Shown here one piece after another: positions 17,664-26,881 of a stretch of 64,000 nt of DNA (its first letter is position 1; the number at the start of each line of letters is the position of its first letter). This DNA comes from Cognaticolwellia sediminilitoris (lineage in GTDB: Bacteria; Pseudomonadota; Gammaproteobacteria; Enterobacterales; Alteromonadaceae). The notes under the pieces were generated by a model. It did not search any database. It saw only the letters and a list, made by a program, of their open reading frames with translations, and was not told the origin of the DNA. Location: contig NBOG01000002.1 of NCBI GenBank assembly GCA_002104535.1, positions 124,001-188,000 of the forward strand, read 5' to 3'. Made by a program: the position numbers and the translations under genes.

Positions 17664-18806
17664 ATGCATAAATCAAAGAAAACTTCATGTTTACTGTACA
17701 TAGTAATAACTTGCTTTAGTTTTGCATGCCACGGTAAAACAGAAAACATCACTATCGGTAATGTTTCTTTTTCACAATCGCTACTAAAGGTTGGGGCAGG
17801 TGAAACAATGATTTCGGCTGAAGATGTCAATTCAGATGGCCATCAAGATGTCATCATTTCAAATTACTTGGATAACAATATCGTAATTTATATTGGTGAT
17901 GGTAAAGGTGGTTTGATTGAAACCCGCCGTTATTCTGCGGGAGAAAAACCGACAGATATGGCTATTTTTGATGTCAATGAAGATGGTCATGAAGATGTTT
18001 TAATTGCTAACCATGAAACCTCATATCTGACTTTACTTAACGGTGATGGGCAAGGGGGATTCAAGATTGCGGATCAGTCACCGCTGAATATACCTGTAAA
18101 ACCTCATCCTCATGTGGTGAAATTGAAAGATCTTGATGGAGATAATAAAGTCGATTTGATTGTTGATAATCGTACGCATAATGGCTTATTAGTGCTTAAA
18201 GGCTTGGGTAATAATCACTTTAATCAAACAGAAAAACTGATTGAGGTTGGTGGTGATCCTTACCTTGGATTTGCCATTGGAGATATAAATAGAGATGGAA
18301 AATTAGACATAGTTACGCCTAATCAAAACGATATTGGTATATTGCTTAACACGAGTGTTGAACAGCTTTCATTTTCATTAAGCAAAATATCACCATTTAA
18401 ATCACCGTTTGCTGTTGAATTAGCAGATATCACTGCCGATGGAAAATTAGATTTAATAATCGCGTCACAGAGCAACTCAGTCACGGTTATTCCCGGAGAT
18501 GGTCAAGGAAGTTTTCTAGAAGATAAGAAAACAACCATAAAAACTTCATCTGGAGCAAAGCAAATAGCCGTTGGTGATATTAATGGTGATGGAATCGAAG
18601 ATACTATTGTTACTCATTGGTCTGGAGAGATTTTGGCCGTTTTAGGCAGTAAAGCTAGCTTAGAAACGATGAGTTTTACTAATGTGGAAATACCTAACCC
18701 TTGGGGGCTGGTCATAGTCGATTTAAACGAAGATGGTAAAAGTGACTTTATCATTGCTAGTGGAGACAGCAAGTTAGCGGCAGTATATATTAGCCAAGGT
18801 AAGTAA
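17664..18806 (+). CDS. Exported FG-GAP/VCBS-repeat beta-propeller protein
   Basis: 380 residues with a signal peptide (about 1-25). Seven calcium-binding-type loops of the form DxNxDGxxD are spaced through the protein: DVNSDGHQD, DVNEDGHED, DLDGDNKVD, DINRDGKLD, DITADGKLD, DINGDGIED and DLNEDGKSD. That predicts a seven-bladed propeller. Such proteins are usually surface or extracellular binders; the ligand is unknown. AAGGTG precedes the ATG. Single gene, followed by a small membrane-protein gene. Confidence 0.88.
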   Translation: MHKSKKTSCLLYIVITCFSFACHGKTENITIGNVSFSQSLLKVGAGETMISAEDVNSDGHQDVIISNYLDNNIVIYIGDGKGGLIETRRYSAGEKPTDMAIFDVNEDGHEDVLIANHETSYLTLLNGDGQGGFKIADQSPLNIPVKPHPHVVKLKDLDGDNKVDLIVDNRTHNGLLVLKGLGNNHFNQTEKLIEVGGDPYLGFAIGDINRDGKLDIVTPNQNDIGILLNTSVEQLSFSLSKISPFKSPFAVELADITADGKLDLIIASQSNSVTVIPGDGQGSFLEDKKTTIKTSSGAKQIAVGDINGDGIEDTIVTHWSGEILAVLGSKASLETMSFTNVEIPNPWGLVIVDLNEDGKSDFIIASGDSKLAAVYISQGK

Positions 18807-18864
18807 CCTTTGCTCATCGATTAAGTTTTAAATGCAATGTCCAATCAAAACTAGGAAGTATTTG

Positions 18865-19041
18865 ATGAAAGAAGAAGTTGAAGAAATTAAAAATGCAATA
18901 AAGTCTAAAATTTCATTTTGGAATAATATCAAAAGTAAAAAGCTCAAAGCGGGCTTAATTATCTTGTCTTTAGGGCTTATTGGCTTAAAAGTATTTACCA
19001 CCGTATTAACTTTTGAGTGGCTTAAAAACTTGTTAGCCTAA
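18865..19041 (+). CDS. Small single-helix membrane protein
   Basis: 58 residues from ATG at 18865, preceded by AGGAAG; an upstream ATG at 18832 lacks a site. A charged N-terminus (MKEEVEEIKNAIKSKISF) is followed by one hydrophobic helix (about 32-50). Its end overlaps the end of the convergent NRDE gene by 9 bp. Function unknown. Confidence 0.6.
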   Translation: MKEEVEEIKNAIKSKISFWNNIKSKKLKAGLIILSLGLIGLKVFTTVLTFEWLKNLLA

Positions 19042-19782
19042 CTGAAAACTGTTTTGCTCTTCCACGATACCATCTGAGTTGTAACTATGGTCATGCACAT
19101 CAATTCCCCCCGTTTTATGTTGGAGAATAATGGTAGTTGAGCGCGTACCGTAGTTGGGTGATTTAATGAATATACTGCTAAATAATAATTCCATATCAAC
19201 AGCAAGCCCAGTTTCTGGTAAGTGCTTATTATCGGCGACCTCTTCATTCATCATGACAGTAAAAAGTGCATCTACATCGAGTTTATTTGCGCTAATTAAC
19301 TCTTCTAATTTGGTTACACCTAAGGACATTTTAGGCCAAATATCATCAAGTGCGCCATTACATATACTGTGAAAACCTGAACTCAATGTAATGAATTTTT
19401 TATTAACGCTGTCAAAGGCTTGTAGGTTATTTAACGAGCCAAAAATTAAGTTAAAGTCGTTATACTGAATTGAATTTTGGATTAAATATTGCTGCATTGC
19501 CTGTTTATCGTTTTGTAATGCCGATAAAACTAAGTCACCCCTTGAGCGTTTTGTCGCATCAACATGTTGAGGTCGCCTGAAATTAGTTAAAGCTGAAAAG
19601 TCACCTTGAGAATTTAGCCCAAGCCAAGTGCCGCCAGCTTGCATATCTTTACCTGCTAATATGTTTGGCTTTGACCAAAAATGCATGTTTTGCGTTGGTC
19701 GTTGGTGAAATTCATCGCGATTCGCACAAATAATGACTGGGTATTGTGGGTGCTGATTAATGGCGATAAATAAAATACACAT
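19033..19782 (-). CDS. NRDE-family (TANGO2-like) protein
   Basis: 249 residues. It begins with MCILFIA and carries the family signature ANRDEF at about residues 20-25, then GGTWLGLN. The N-terminal Cys2 after processing suggests an N-terminal-nucleophile-like fold, as proposed for the family. The eukaryotic homologue TANGO2 is linked to haem or lipid handling; the bacterial role is not established. AAAGG precedes the ATG. Convergent with the small membrane gene. Confidence 0.88.
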   Translation of the reverse strand: MCILFIAINQHPQYPVIICANRDEFHQRPTQNMHFWSKPNILAGKDMQAGGTWLGLNSQGDFSALTNFRRPQHVDATKRSRGDLVLSALQNDKQAMQQYLIQNSIQYNDFNLIFGSLNNLQAFDSVNKKFITLSSGFHSICNGALDDIWPKMSLGVTKLEELISANKLDVDALFTVMMNEEVADNKHLPETGLAVDMELLFSSIFIKSPNYGTRSTTIILQHKTGGIDVHDHSYNSDGIVEEQNSFQLG

Positions 19783-19911
19783 AATTAGCCTTTTTAATTC
19801 TATTTAAGAATATCTGGTGCTTTCACTCTAGGTCATCATAGGATATGGTTTGTAGCATTATAATCACAGATATTATTAACGTATTTTTCAAGGAAAAGGT
19901 AGTCAAAGCTG

Positions 19912-20682
19912 ATGTTAACACTTCCAGTAATCGATTTAAAAAATAAAGTATCAGCGCAAGAGTGGCAACTAAGGGTAGATTTAGCCGCTTGTTATCGCCT
20001 TATTGCTCTGCATGGCTGGGATGACCTAATTTACACCCATGTTTCAGTGCGTATTCCTAATACTGAACATGTACTGATCAACGCTTTTGGCTTACGTTTT
20101 GATGAAATAACCGCGTCAAACTTAGTGAAAGTAGATATGGACGGTAATATTGTCGATGTTGATAGCCCGTTTGATTTTAACCCTGCAGGCTTTACGATTC
20201 ATAGTGCTATACATGAAGTACGCCATGACGCACTTTGTGCCTTACACGTTCATTGTAATGAAGCGATAGCAGTAGCAAGTTTAGAGCAAGGTTTGTTGCC
20301 GATTAGCCAATATTCTATGTTCGCATTAGCTTCATTAAGCTATCACGATTACGAAGGTCTAGCGGTTAACGACGATGAAAAGCTGCGTATTCAACAAGAC
20401 TTAGGCGATGCAAACTTTATGCTACTGCGAAATCATGGCGCGATCACGCTAGGTAATACCATTGGTGATGCGTTTATGCATATGTACGACTTGATACGTG
20501 CTTGTCAAATTCAGGTACAAGTGATGTCTACGGGGATGAAACCTTTGTTGGTTGATCAAAGTATTGTTGATGGCATTAAAGCGCAGGCAAATGTTGTACA
20601 TACTGGCTCAACGGGTGGGCAAAAAGCTTGGCCAGCGATGTTGCGCAGAGTATATAAAACCGACCCCAGTTTTGCGTTATAA
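19912..20682 (+). CDS. Class II aldolase/adducin-family protein
   Basis: 256 residues, soluble. The fold signature is present: THVSVRIP near the start, the zinc-binding HVH in CALHVHC with a third His in LLRNHGAITLG, and upstream acidic FTIHSAIHE. Members include fuculose- and ribulose-phosphate aldolases and epimerases, but many have other functions. An enolase-superfamily dehydratase gene follows after 63 bp on the same strand, so the pair may act on a sugar acid. The exact substrate cannot be told. Confidence 0.85.
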   Translation: MLTLPVIDLKNKVSAQEWQLRVDLAACYRLIALHGWDDLIYTHVSVRIPNTEHVLINAFGLRFDEITASNLVKVDMDGNIVDVDSPFDFNPAGFTIHSAIHEVRHDALCALHVHCNEAIAVASLEQGLLPISQYSMFALASLSYHDYEGLAVNDDEKLRIQQDLGDANFMLLRNHGAITLGNTIGDAFMHMYDLIRACQIQVQVMSTGMKPLLVDQSIVDGIKAQANVVHTGSTGGQKAWPAMLRRVYKTDPSFAL

Positions 20683-20745
20683 GCCTCAGAATTTTAATTT
20701 TATCAATTTAGCACAGCATTAAAAAGCATATATAAAGAGAGCATA

Positions 20746-21930
20746 ATGAAAGTAACTCACGTAGAAATTTTTGATATTGAATGTCCAAAACGTCCAGGTT
20801 GGAACCCGGTATTTATTCGTGTTCATACTGATGAAGGCATTAGCGGTGTTGGTGAGGCAGGCCTTGCTTATGATTGGGGGCACAGCGCGGCAGCCGCTAT
20901 GCTAAAAGAGATCAGCGAAGCGGTATTAATCGGTTTTAACCCTTTTAATACCGAATTATTGTGGTCACGTATGTTACGTGAAAGTTTTTGGGGCTTAGGC
21001 GGCGGCCCCGTGCTCTATTCAGCAATGAGCGCAATCGATACAGCTTTATGGGATATAAAAGGTAAAGCACTTGGCTTACCTGTTTATCAATTATTAGGCG
21101 GTAAAACCAATGAAAAGCTTCGTACTTATGCCAGCCAACTTCAGTTTGACTGGGATGACACCATTAATAAACTGATTGAGCCAGCACAATATGCCGAAGC
21201 TGCATTAAAAGCGGTTGCTCAAGGTTACGACGCAGTAAAAGTTGACCCTATTGTTTATAACCAAGATGGCAGTTCTTCATTTGACCGAACTAAGTTATTT
21301 ACACCTAAACAAATGCGCTTATTTGGCAATCGTTTACGTGCTATTCGCGATGCTGTTGGCGAAGATGTCGACATCATTTTTGAATCGCATTCATTAATGG
21401 GCGCGGCATCAGCCATCCAAATGGGTAAAATTGTTGAAGAAGTTGGTTGTATGTTTTACGAAGAGCCGGTTAATTACCTTAACTCGGCTGTGCATAAAAA
21501 AGTCTCAGATAATGTTAATGTGCCGATTGCTGGCGGCGAGCGCTTGTATCATCGTTGGGACGTACGGCCTTATTTTGAAGACCAAAGTATTGACGTGTTG
21601 CAGCCGGATATTGGTTTGTGTGGCGGCTTTACTGAAGCTAAAAAAGTCTGTGATTATGCTGATGTTTACGATATTCGCATTCAAGCCCATGTTTGCGGCG
21701 GCCCGGTTGCCACAGCAGCGTCTTTACACCTTGAAACGGCGATCCCTAACTTTTTAATTCATGAACATCATACCTATGCCATTAAAGACTGGAACCGTGA
21801 GTTATGTTTACAAGACCCACAACCAGTAAACGGTTTTTTTGAAGTCTCTGAAGCCCCTGGTATTGGTATTGAGCTTAATGATGAAGTAGTAAAACGTTCA
21901 CCAAATATTACGGTTAATACATTGAAATAA
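20746..21930 (+). CDS. Mandelate racemase/muconate lactonizing enzyme family protein (sugar-acid dehydratase-like)
   Basis: 394 residues of the enolase superfamily. The capping domain (about 1-125) is followed by the barrel. Visible residues: K165 (VKVDP), acidic metal ligands E213 (IIFESH), E239 (FYEEP) and E265 (GGERL), D288 (QPDIG) and general-base-type H315 (QAHVCGGP). The Asp/His pair and RWD context resemble the acid-sugar dehydratases (galactonate/rhamnonate type). GAGAG lies before ATG. It forms a pair with the class II aldolase upstream. Confidence 0.88.
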   Translation: MKVTHVEIFDIECPKRPGWNPVFIRVHTDEGISGVGEAGLAYDWGHSAAAAMLKEISEAVLIGFNPFNTELLWSRMLRESFWGLGGGPVLYSAMSAIDTALWDIKGKALGLPVYQLLGGKTNEKLRTYASQLQFDWDDTINKLIEPAQYAEAALKAVAQGYDAVKVDPIVYNQDGSSSFDRTKLFTPKQMRLFGNRLRAIRDAVGEDVDIIFESHSLMGAASAIQMGKIVEEVGCMFYEEPVNYLNSAVHKKVSDNVNVPIAGGERLYHRWDVRPYFEDQSIDVLQPDIGLCGGFTEAKKVCDYADVYDIRIQAHVCGGPVATAASLHLETAIPNFLIHEHHTYAIKDWNRELCLQDPQPVNGFFEVSEAPGIGIELNDEVVKRSPNITVNTLK

Positions 21931-21937
21931 ACCAGAC

Positions 21938-21969
21938 GATAGCTGAACAGTATGAAGCTATCAGCTATC
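21938..21969. terminator. Hairpin after the dehydratase gene, possible terminator
   Basis: GATAGCTGA (21938-21946) and TCAGCTATC (21961-21969) pair perfectly, but no T run follows, so termination is uncertain. Confidence 0.45.
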
Positions 21970-22123
21970 AAAAACACCACAGTTCCTTTTTAATTTACCG
22001 TTGTCAGTTTTGGAAATGACCTAATCATAAAGTTGATAAGGTCATAAATGAGCCTGAAGCGGTCAAAAATGGTGGCTAATATTCACCTTAATTTATGTTC
22101 GCTAGGATACGATTGCTGAAGTT

Positions 22124-22168
22124 AGCCTTGGCTTATCTAGCGACAAGTAATACGACTTTGCGGACATT
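22124..22168 (+). repeat. Dispersed repeat type 1, copy 1
   Basis: 45 bp sharing CCTTGGCTTATCTA and CGACAAGT with the copy at 23852-23896 (about 7 mismatches), same orientation. The two copies flank the hydrolase and the 110-residue gene. Confidence 0.65.
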
Positions 22169-22187
22169 AAGGTAGTGAAAGATCCTC

Positions 22188-23135
22188 TTACGTGTTACTT
22201 AACTCGGTTGCTTCCTGATTTACGAGCCAAGCATAGATTCTCTCATTCACTTCTAGCATTACTGGAGAGTTACATGAGTTGGCATAGCTCAATATCGAAG
22301 GTTCTTCTTTTTGAAACCTAAGCATATGATCCATACCCTCAATAATATAGGTTTCTGTTTGGTGTGGGGATAGTTCTGAAATTAAAAGTGTATCATCTGG
22401 ATGGCACTGGAAATCCTTGCTACCTCCAATCGCTAATATTGGATGACCTGTCTTTTTCAAGAATGATTTAACGTCATAGTTAAACGTCTCTCGATAAAAT
22501 TTAGTACTCACCCTAGAAAAAGAAACCCATATTCTCTTCGCTTTTGTTTTTTCAACCTTGCGTCTAAGCTTTATCATTGTCTCTAATGGATTTTTAGAAT
22601 ATAAGAACAATCGGGCTAATTTTCCTTTTATGCCTGTCATTTTATTTAAATCGCGATTGAGTACCTCAGCATTTTTTACTCCATCCTCTTCAAAACTTCT
22701 TAAACTGGCGCATAGCATCATTATACCAGCCAGGTTGAGCCTTTTCGACGCTATTTCAGGAGCAAGTACAGCCCCTTCACTATGTCCGAGAAGGTAAATT
22801 CCCTTTGAATCTACAACATCTGTTTGATCGCTTATGAAATCAATTGCAGCACATGCGTCATCAACCATTTCCGATAAGCCAGCGATTTTAAAATCACCTC
22901 CACTTTTTCCAATGCCCCTTTTGTCGTAACGAAAAGAAGCAATTCCATTTTCAGCTAAAGACTCTGCAATGTATTTGAAAATTAGGGTGTTAAAGCCTGA
23001 AATATTCCCATCTCGATCTTGAGCTCCACTGCCATGAACCATGATTACGCAAGGTGGTGGTACGTCACATTTAGGGATTGTAAGTGAACCTGAAAGGAAT
23101 ATATTGTCCGATGGAAAAGTTACCTCTGAATGCAA
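22188..23135 (-). CDS. Alpha/beta hydrolase
   Basis: 315 residues from a TTG at 23135 that has a strong AAAGGAG six to seven bases upstream. The longest reading from ATG at 23213 adds 26 unusual residues (Cys-rich) and lacks a ribosome site. Signs of the fold: the oxyanion strand VIMVHGSGAQDRDG, the nucleophile elbow GHSEG, an Asp in GGSKDFQ and a late His in EGMDHML. Resembles the YtmA/BAAT-like peptidase-esterase group. The substrate is unknown. It lies between two copies of a dispersed repeat in an accessory stretch. Confidence 0.8.
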   Translation of the reverse strand: MHSEVTFPSDNIFLSGSLTIPKCDVPPPCVIMVHGSGAQDRDGNISGFNTLIFKYIAESLAENGIASFRYDKRGIGKSGGDFKIAGLSEMVDDACAAIDFISDQTDVVDSKGIYLLGHSEGAVLAPEIASKRLNLAGIMMLCASLRSFEEDGVKNAEVLNRDLNKMTGIKGKLARLFLYSKNPLETMIKLRRKVEKTKAKRIWVSFSRVSTKFYRETFNYDVKSFLKKTGHPILAIGGSKDFQCHPDDTLLISELSPHQTETYIIEGMDHMLRFQKEEPSILSYANSCNSPVMLEVNERIYAWLVNQEATELSNT

Positions 23136-23345
23136 ACCAAACTCCTTTAGAAAGCTAATGCTTAATATCACGCGATTTGCGCACTTTCCTGCACAAGTTC
23201 GGCGCAGGTTCATAATTAAACTATTAATAACAAATTTAATAAACCTTTGCTAGTTAAAGTATTTATAAAGAAAGTTGTTATTTTTAATAGTAAAAGGATT
23301 TAGCTATAGGCACGAGTCTGCTTGAACTTTTTATCCGACATTTTG

Positions 23346-23375
23346 GACATTTCAAAGAACCTGACCCCGCAGTTC
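23346..23375 (+). repeat. Dispersed repeat type 2, copy 1
   Basis: 30 bp (GACATTTCAAAGAACCTG then CCCCGCAGTTC) matching 23891-23920 with one mismatch. Read in reverse it carries GGGGTCAGG, akin to the GGGTCAGG words near 30.1, 41.1 and 44.0 kb. Confidence 0.7.
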
Positions 23376-23454
23376 AGTTTGCCAATATTTTTGTTCCAAC
23401 TATAGGTTACAATGTACTTCGTTAATTTAGTTTCTATTGAGTAAGTCATAAAGA

Positions 23455-23787
23455 ATGAAAATGAGTAAAATCTGCCATCGTTTGAACAATAAGTTATTGG
23501 CTGTATTAGACCAAATCAATGAAGAGGCGAAGCAAGTCGATGGCTTTAGTCATTTAAGTCACACTGTTCAGTTCGATTGTTTCCCTGCCAGTTTATTAGT
23601 GCATTGCCATTTTAGTGAAGCACAAAAGCTGAGTGCTGCACAGAGCAGTCATGCTGAAAACAAATTACAAAAGCAGTTGCATAAATTACTTTTTAAAAAA
23701 GGAATCGTGTTAAAAAATCCTAAAATGAATTTAAAACTGCAAGGTCCGACTGAGAATCAAACAGACTATATTTCACCAGTTGTGTAA
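23455..23787 (+). CDS. Conserved hypothetical protein (sometimes labelled Fis-family regulator)
   Basis: 110 residues, soluble. Contains FPASLLVHCHF near residues 43-53. A FPASLxVxCxF stretch is the mark of a small gammaproteobacterial family often labelled, without support, as a Fis-type regulator. I see no helix-turn-helix. A second ATG at 23461 is possible. Position between two dispersed repeats suggests an accessory gene. Confidence 0.65.
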   Translation: MKMSKICHRLNNKLLAVLDQINEEAKQVDGFSHLSHTVQFDCFPASLLVHCHFSEAQKLSAAQSSHAENKLQKQLHKLLFKKGIVLKNPKMNLKLQGPTENQTDYISPVV

Positions 23788-23851
23788 TATACTTAGCTAG
23801 ATGGATAATACTCATTGACCAGATGTTAACAAAGATTCGATAGCAGTCTTT

Positions 23852-23896
23852 ATCCTTGGCTTATCTAACGACAAGTGATCCAACTTTGCTGACATT
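23852..23896 (+). repeat. Dispersed repeat type 1, copy 2
   Basis: Pairs with 22124-22168. It runs directly into a copy of repeat type 2. Confidence 0.65.
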
Positions 23897-23920
23897 TCAA
23901 AGAACCTGCCCCCGCAGTTC
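23891..23920 (+). repeat. Dispersed repeat type 2, copy 2
   Basis: One mismatch to 23346-23375 over 30 bp. Confidence 0.7.
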
Positions 23921-24009
23921 GTAATAATACTTTGAAAATAAAGAGTATTGGGTTACTTTATTCAACAATCAAGTAGATCGTAGTTACTGAGACGTCTACA
24001 TAATTAGCC

Positions 24010-24016
24010 GTTAGGC
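24010..24016 (+). other. Integron core-site-like GTTAGGC
   Basis: Matches the GTTRRRY core that ends an attC site. It lies 41 bp before the gene at 24058 and mirrors GCCTAAC at 24358. A short motif; a chance match is possible. Confidence 0.35.
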
Positions 24017-24057
24017 GTTTTATCTGGTTGAGTGTTTTCTGATAGTTCGGAGGAGTT

Positions 24058-24363
24058 ATGTTGATTTCAATTGTACTCGTTTCAATCTGGGCCTTGCTAA
24101 TGTTTCGCTCAGGTTTGGCTGAATATAAATATTATCAATCGGTCAAAACACTTGAGCCTAAAATTTGGGAGCAGCTCGGGTCACCTAAATATTTAAAAAT
24201 TCCACTAGCATTTGTATCATCAAAAGGTTCAAAGCAATTACGTGGCATTTCCAATAAAACAGTATGTGAGTTTGCAAACAAACATAGGCAAGCAGGCATT
24301 CAATTTTTGGCGTATGTTGTGTTAGTTTTAGTTGCAAGTACTGTGTATTTTAAAATCGCCTAA
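24058..24363 (+). CDS. Small membrane protein, UspB-like layout, possible gene cassette
   Basis: 101 residues with a hydrophobic helix at each end (about 2-18 and 82-99) and a basic middle, a layout like that of UspB, though sequence likeness is weak. A very strong ribosome site (CGGAGGAGTT) precedes the ATG closely. The gene is tightly framed by GTTAGGC upstream and GCCTAAC overlapping its stop codon, the arrangement of an integron cassette. Function unknown. Confidence 0.7.
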   Translation: MLISIVLVSIWALLMFRSGLAEYKYYQSVKTLEPKIWEQLGSPKYLKIPLAFVSSKGSKQLRGISNKTVCEFANKHRQAGIQFLAYVVLVLVASTVYFKIA

Positions 24364-24385
24364 CAACCTGTTAACAGGGCGTTGG
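24358..24385 (+). other. attC-like start: GCCTAAC plus palindrome
   Basis: GCCTAAC (24358-24364) matches RYYYAAC, the start of attC sites. It is followed by the perfect palindrome CCTGTTAACAGG (24367-24378) and GCGTTGG. A complete attC fold cannot be shown. Confidence 0.35.
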
Positions 24386-24409
24386 TAATTTAGTTTCTAT
24401 AGGATTCCA

Positions 24410-24706
24410 ATGAAGTATAAAAATTCAATCTTCTTATTGATGTGTTTACTTAATTTTTCTTGCTCTACTGTAACAACTCACAATGTGACCTTTGGCCACC
24501 CGTATAGCGGCACTGAAGATGCGGTAAAAAACTTTCCATGTCGAACAGTAAGTTCAATGAATTATGCAATGTTAAACTTTCCTTTTGTGTTCCTTGATAT
24601 GCCATTTTCCTTTGTATTAGATACAATTTTATTGCCCGTTGATATATTAGTGTCCCCCAAAGTAGAGCGTAAGTTTACAACTCTTCATGATAAAAAGTGT
24701 GTTTAG
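24410..24706 (+). CDS. YceK/YidQ-family lipoprotein
   Basis: 98 residues with a lipoprotein-type signal and probable acylated Cys18 (NFSC). The conserved family core is present: GHPYSGT, then LDMPFSFVLDTILLPVD. Family members are small periplasmic lipoproteins of unknown role. AGGA precedes the ATG. It lies 46 bp after the possible cassette gene and may itself be an accessory gene. Confidence 0.82.
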   Translation: MKYKNSIFLLMCLLNFSCSTVTTHNVTFGHPYSGTEDAVKNFPCRTVSSMNYAMLNFPFVFLDMPFSFVLDTILLPVDILVSPKVERKFTTLHDKKCV

Positions 24707-24820
24707 AGTTTATTCTTAAAACATATCAAGTCGTTAAAGCAGACCAAAAAGTAATCATAATTGGCGTAGTAAATTTTTTTGAAGTAACCGTTTTAAGTGA
24801 CTACCTCCCTAAAAATTAAA

Positions 24821-24850
24821 AAAGTCCTAACGAGTTAACGTTAGGACTTT
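24821..24850 (-). terminator. Rho-independent terminator after the S8 protease
   Basis: AAAGTCCTAACG (24821-24832) and CGTTAGGACTTT (24839-24850) pair perfectly over 12 bp. On the minus strand a T-rich tail follows. Directly downstream of the gene ending at 24879. Confidence 0.9.
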
Positions 24851-24878
24851 ACTATAAGCTTTGTTAACTAACTAACAA

Positions 24879-26165
24879 TTATAGATTATTTGCATTTAGA
24901 AAATCTTCTGTGTGCGGGTCGCCTGAAGTATTGCTAAAGCCATTTGTACTTTCAGCTGATTGTAATAAAGCAGCACGCGTATTTACAAAAGCACTGCCAT
25001 TTGCTGCTTGTGGGTTAGTTGCTAAATAAAGAGCCGCCGCACCTGCAACATGTGGAGATGCCATAGACGTTCCACTCATTGTTGTTGTTCCACCGCCTTT
25101 ACGAAGTGATAAAATGCTACCACCTGGTGCCGCAATAGCTACTGGTGCAGAATTATTACTAGTCCAGCTTGCACTTTGATTCCCCCAGTTTGAGAAGCTA
25201 TTCCAATCGTCGCCTTCTTTGGCTGAACTAACTGTTACTACAGTATCAGCGTAACCAGCAGGAGTGTAATTTGCAGCATTATCACTGTCGTTGCCCGCGG
25301 CAACAACTACAACAACACCAGCATTACGAGCATTACAAATCGCTTCATGATATGAATCATTACCAGTAAAACCATTATTGGTACAGGTTCCCGTTACACT
25401 TCCGCCACCACCAATAGACATATTAACAACAGCGGCTTCACCACGTGCTGTTACTTCAGATGTAACCCAATCAAGCGCAGCAATTGTACTTGAATTAGGA
25501 CATGAGCCACGGCTTGTACAGATTTTACCAGCATGTAATGTAACACCTGGAGCCATACCGACAACATCTTGATTGTTATCAATTGCGCCTATCGTTCCAC
25601 CAACATGAGTTCCGTGACCATGATCGTCATCCCATGGTTGACTACAGTCTTTACCTTTACAGTTTTCAAAAGCCATACCGTTGCCAATATTGCCAGCTAA
25701 GTCTGCGTGATCTGAATCAAGACCTGTATCTAGTACATAAACATGCACGCCAGCACCGGTATTACTATTGGAGTCTGCGCCAGTACGCGAAATGCCCCAA
25801 GGCATCACTTGTGGAGAAGGAGTACCGCCACCAGAACCAGGCTTTCCTTTGTTAATACTTTTTTCACCATCAAACTCAACTGAGGCAACATTAGGATTAT
25901 TACGCAAAGCGTTCAAACGACCTTCAGTCACTGAAGCGGCAAAACCAAAAAATGCCGAGCCATATGAAAATTTAACTGCTCCTACGCCCATACCAGCTGC
26001 AATATTTTTGGCATTGCTTTTGTTTGACTCGTGACCAGACACTGCTAAGTTAGCATTCAACTTCACGATTACATCTAGCTTTGATGTTGGGTTACCCGCT
26101 TGAGCAGCTGTTGCACTCAATGCTAATATTGTTGCTGTAGCTACATATTTTAATTTAAATTTCAT
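24879..26165 (-). CDS. Secreted subtilisin-like serine protease (S8)
   Basis: 428 residues, exported by a Sec signal (residues 1-23, ending AQA). A short I9-type propeptide (about 29-104) should fold and then be cleaved. The catalytic triad is complete: D146 (VLDTG), H184 (HGTHVGG) and S367 (GTSMASPH), with oxyanion N292 (AAGND). Several cysteines in the catalytic domain suggest disulfides. No extra C-terminal domain. Likely a nutrient-acquiring exoprotease. AAGGGTAAATA precedes the ATG and a strong terminator follows. Confidence 0.95.
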   Translation of the reverse strand: MKFKLKYVATATILALSATAAQAGNPTSKLDVIVKLNANLAVSGHESNKSNAKNIAAGMGVGAVKFSYGSAFFGFAASVTEGRLNALRNNPNVASVEFDGEKSINKGKPGSGGGTPSPQVMPWGISRTGADSNSNTGAGVHVYVLDTGLDSDHADLAGNIGNGMAFENCKGKDCSQPWDDDHGHGTHVGGTIGAIDNNQDVVGMAPGVTLHAGKICTSRGSCPNSSTIAALDWVTSEVTARGEAAVVNMSIGGGGSVTGTCTNNGFTGNDSYHEAICNARNAGVVVVVAAGNDSDNAANYTPAGYADTVVTVSSAKEGDDWNSFSNWGNQSASWTSNNSAPVAIAAPGGSILSLRKGGGTTTMSGTSMASPHVAGAAALYLATNPQAANGSAFVNTRAALLQSAESTNGFSNTSGDPHTEDFLNANNL

Positions 26166-26881
26166 TATTTACCCTTCATTATTATTGTTTAGTTTAAACC
26201 GATTGCAGTTACTACTTAGCAAATCTACAATAAGGCTAAATTAGGAGGGCTAGTAAAAATAGTAAAAAAGCGACCATTATTGATAAGATAACGACATAAT
26301 AAAATTTAAATAGCACTAACAAATAATAGAAGCTTAGTAGACTTGGTTAATACTACTGGTTCTACTAATGATTTACTGATCACTATAACTCGGTTCCATT
26401 AAGACATGACAATGGTGCAGGTATTGCTGTACATCTGATTAAGATGATTTTTGTCCCCCTTTTACCACCAAGCAACAAGGTTCAAATTAGTTGGAGCAAT
26501 CAAGTTGAGGCTAATGTATAAATTGTCACGACTGAAAACCTTAGCGTTTACTTTGTTAAGGTTTTTAGATACCAACTAATGCACAAAACCTATCAACAGC
26601 TCATCATCACATGGCAGTTTTCTAAAAACTTACAATGAGGAAATCGCGGGAATTTAATTCGGTGCTATGGGGATTACTTTATGCTCTTTTTCTCTGGTTG
26701 GATGAAACGCTTTTTAGGTACTAATTTACGCAACGTGAGTAATTATCAAGCCACTCATAATAATTTATAAAACTGAATATCTGCAAAGCGGATAAAGCCA
26801 CAAAGATGAATAAGTCTGATTGAAGCTTCAGATGATTTTTCGTTGTAAACGCTAACTTTTACCACAAAACAGAACCACCAG
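26166..26881. other. 716-bp gene-free region with a dispersed repeat
   Basis: No ORF with a ribosome site beyond about 30 codons. It holds the S8 protease promoter on the left and repeat type 3 copy A on the right. The rest looks like decayed sequence. Confidence 0.5.
26788..26829 (+). repeat. Dispersed repeat type 3, copy A
   Basis: 42 bp ending in TAAGTCTGATTGAAGCTTC, which is identical at the end of copy B (30290-30332). Same orientation; the copies bracket 3.5 kb. Confidence 0.7.

Noticed and set aside
26635-26770. 29-codon ORFs (for example from ATG at 26635)
   Set aside because: Too short and without known motif; two frames are equally open.
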